Below the pieces are notes generated by a model. That model saw only the letters and a list, made by a program, of their open reading frames with translations. It did not search any database and had not been told where the DNA came from. Positions 6,395-6,801 of a DNA stretch of 6,801 bases are shown here, in pieces; within the stretch, counting starts at the first letter, position 1, and every line of letters starts with the position of its first letter. The translations under genes and the position numbers were made by a program. This stretch comes from Acidobacteriota bacterium (GTDB lineage Bacteria; Acidobacteriota; Aminicenantia; Aminicenantales; Saccharicenantaceae): contig DMVN01000169.1 of NCBI GenBank assembly GCA_003476685.1, positions 1 to 6,801 of the forward strand, read 5' to 3'.

Positions 6395-6422
6395 TTAAGA
6401 AGCCTGAGTTATTTTATATAAT
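6395..6422 (+). promoter_or_regulatory. Candidate promoter for the downstream TPR-like gene
   Basis: TTAAGA (6395-6400), a 16-bp spacer, then a perfect TATAAT (6417-6422) in the 70-bp gap after the S46 stop. Transcription would start near 6429, just ahead of the ribosome site, leaving a leader of under 20 nt. The AT-rich gap could give this by chance, and cotranscription with the peptidase gene is also possible because no clear terminator is seen. Confidence 0.3.
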
Positions 6423-6429
6423 AAAAAAT

Positions 6430-6438
6430 GGAGGAGGG
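6430..6438 (+). promoter_or_regulatory. Ribosome binding site of the TPR-like gene
   Basis: GGAGGAGGG ends 7 nt before the ATG at 6446. An in-frame ATG at 6428 overlaps this site and has only A/T-rich sequence upstream, so 6446 is chosen. Confidence 0.75.
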
Positions 6439-6445
6439 CAGGACT

Positions 6446-6801
6446 ATGAGAAAGAAAGCCTTTGCCGGGCTGGTAGTTTTTGTGTTTCTGAGCAGCCTGT
6501 TATTCCTGGCGCCTCGGATGGTGGCCCAGGAACAGGAACAGCAGCAGGTCAGTAAGCTGCCGATTTCCTGGGATAACTGGAGAGAAGCCAAGGCCAGCGC
6601 CGAGAAATATGACGCCGAAGGCGATTACACCCGGGCACTCCAGTATTACCTTGAATACATCAGGCAGGCTGAAGGGCTGGGCCGCCTGGATATAGCGGCC
6701 TGGGGCAAGAACAACGCCGCCTACATGATCATCAAGCAGCACAAACAGGACTCCTCAACCGACCTGGCGCCGGCCAAAAAACTGCTGGAAGAGGGACTGG
6801 C
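6446..6801 (+). CDS. Exported TPR-like protein, N-terminal part (runs off window)
   Basis: Only the first 118 codons are present. Seen: a Sec signal peptide with MRKK, a hydrophobic core (about residues 6-22) and a likely signal-peptidase I site after RMVA (residue 27), with no lipobox Cys. A Gln/Glu-rich linker (QEQEQQQ) follows. The next segment, WDNWREAKASAEKYDAEGDYTRALQYYLEYIRQAE, has the spacing of a tetratricopeptide helix pair (Ala/Gly/Tyr at the small-residue positions, 'AEGDYTRALQYY'). A second helix pair seems to start around WGKNNAAYMI. The protein is therefore probably periplasmic and protein-binding; no enzymatic role can be read. It starts 70 bp after the S46 peptidase gene on the same strand, so a shared role in peptide handling is possible but unproven. 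The family is not recognised beyond the TPR-like pattern. Confidence 0.8.
   Translation, partial: MRKKAFAGLVVFVFLSSLLFLAPRMVAQEQEQQQVSKLPISWDNWREAKASAEKYDAEGDYTRALQYYLEYIRQAEGLGRLDIAAWGKNNAAYMIIKQHKQDSSTDLAPAKKLLEEGL

Overview
The window carries five protein-coding genes on the + strand, the first and last cut by the window edges, plus one weak minus-strand small-ORF candidate. It looks like the chromosome of an anaerobic, peptide- and amino-acid-using Gram-negative bacterium. The reasons are an oxygen-sensitive glycyl radical enzyme, an exported S46 dipeptidyl peptidase of the periplasmic type, Sec signal peptides, strong GGAGG ribosome binding sites and a moderately GC-rich base composition with AT-rich spacers. 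An Aminicenantes-like (candidate OP8) or Acidobacteria-related lineage would fit this gene content, but that is a guess from memory of gene repertoires. No phylogenetic marker is present.

Layout: (1) 2-1186, the C-terminal half of a glycyl radical eliminase that best matches trans-4-hydroxy-L-proline dehydratase (HypD). (2) 1187-1806, an AT-rich spacer of about 620 bp with a 16-bp inverted repeat and a possible small minus-strand ORF. (3) 1807-2709, an MscS-type mechanosensitive channel, followed 14 bp later by (4) 2724-3689, an ornithine cyclodeaminase/mu-crystallin family NAD(P)-dependent protein; these two form a likely operon. (5) 3690-4200, a spacer of about 510 bp with a candidate promoter and short repeats. 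(6) 4201-6375, a complete S46 peptidase with its catalytic triad and an Arg at the S1 specificity position, which points to DPP11-type (Asp/Glu) specificity. (7) 6446 to the right edge, the start of an exported TPR-like protein.

The genes suggest, as inference, a peptide and imino-acid catabolic neighbourhood. The S46 enzyme would release dipeptides outside the inner membrane. The HypD-like enzyme would turn hydroxyproline into delta-1-pyrroline-5-carboxylate. The mu-crystallin family protein, whose relatives include cyclic-imine reductases and amino-acid dehydrogenases, might handle a related imine or amino acid. The HypD-activating radical-SAM enzyme and a canonical ProC are not in the window. 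Nothing here is clearly a new system. The best leads are the HypD assignment, the residue-level specificity calls on the peptidase and mu-crystallin family enzymes, and the unexplained spacers.
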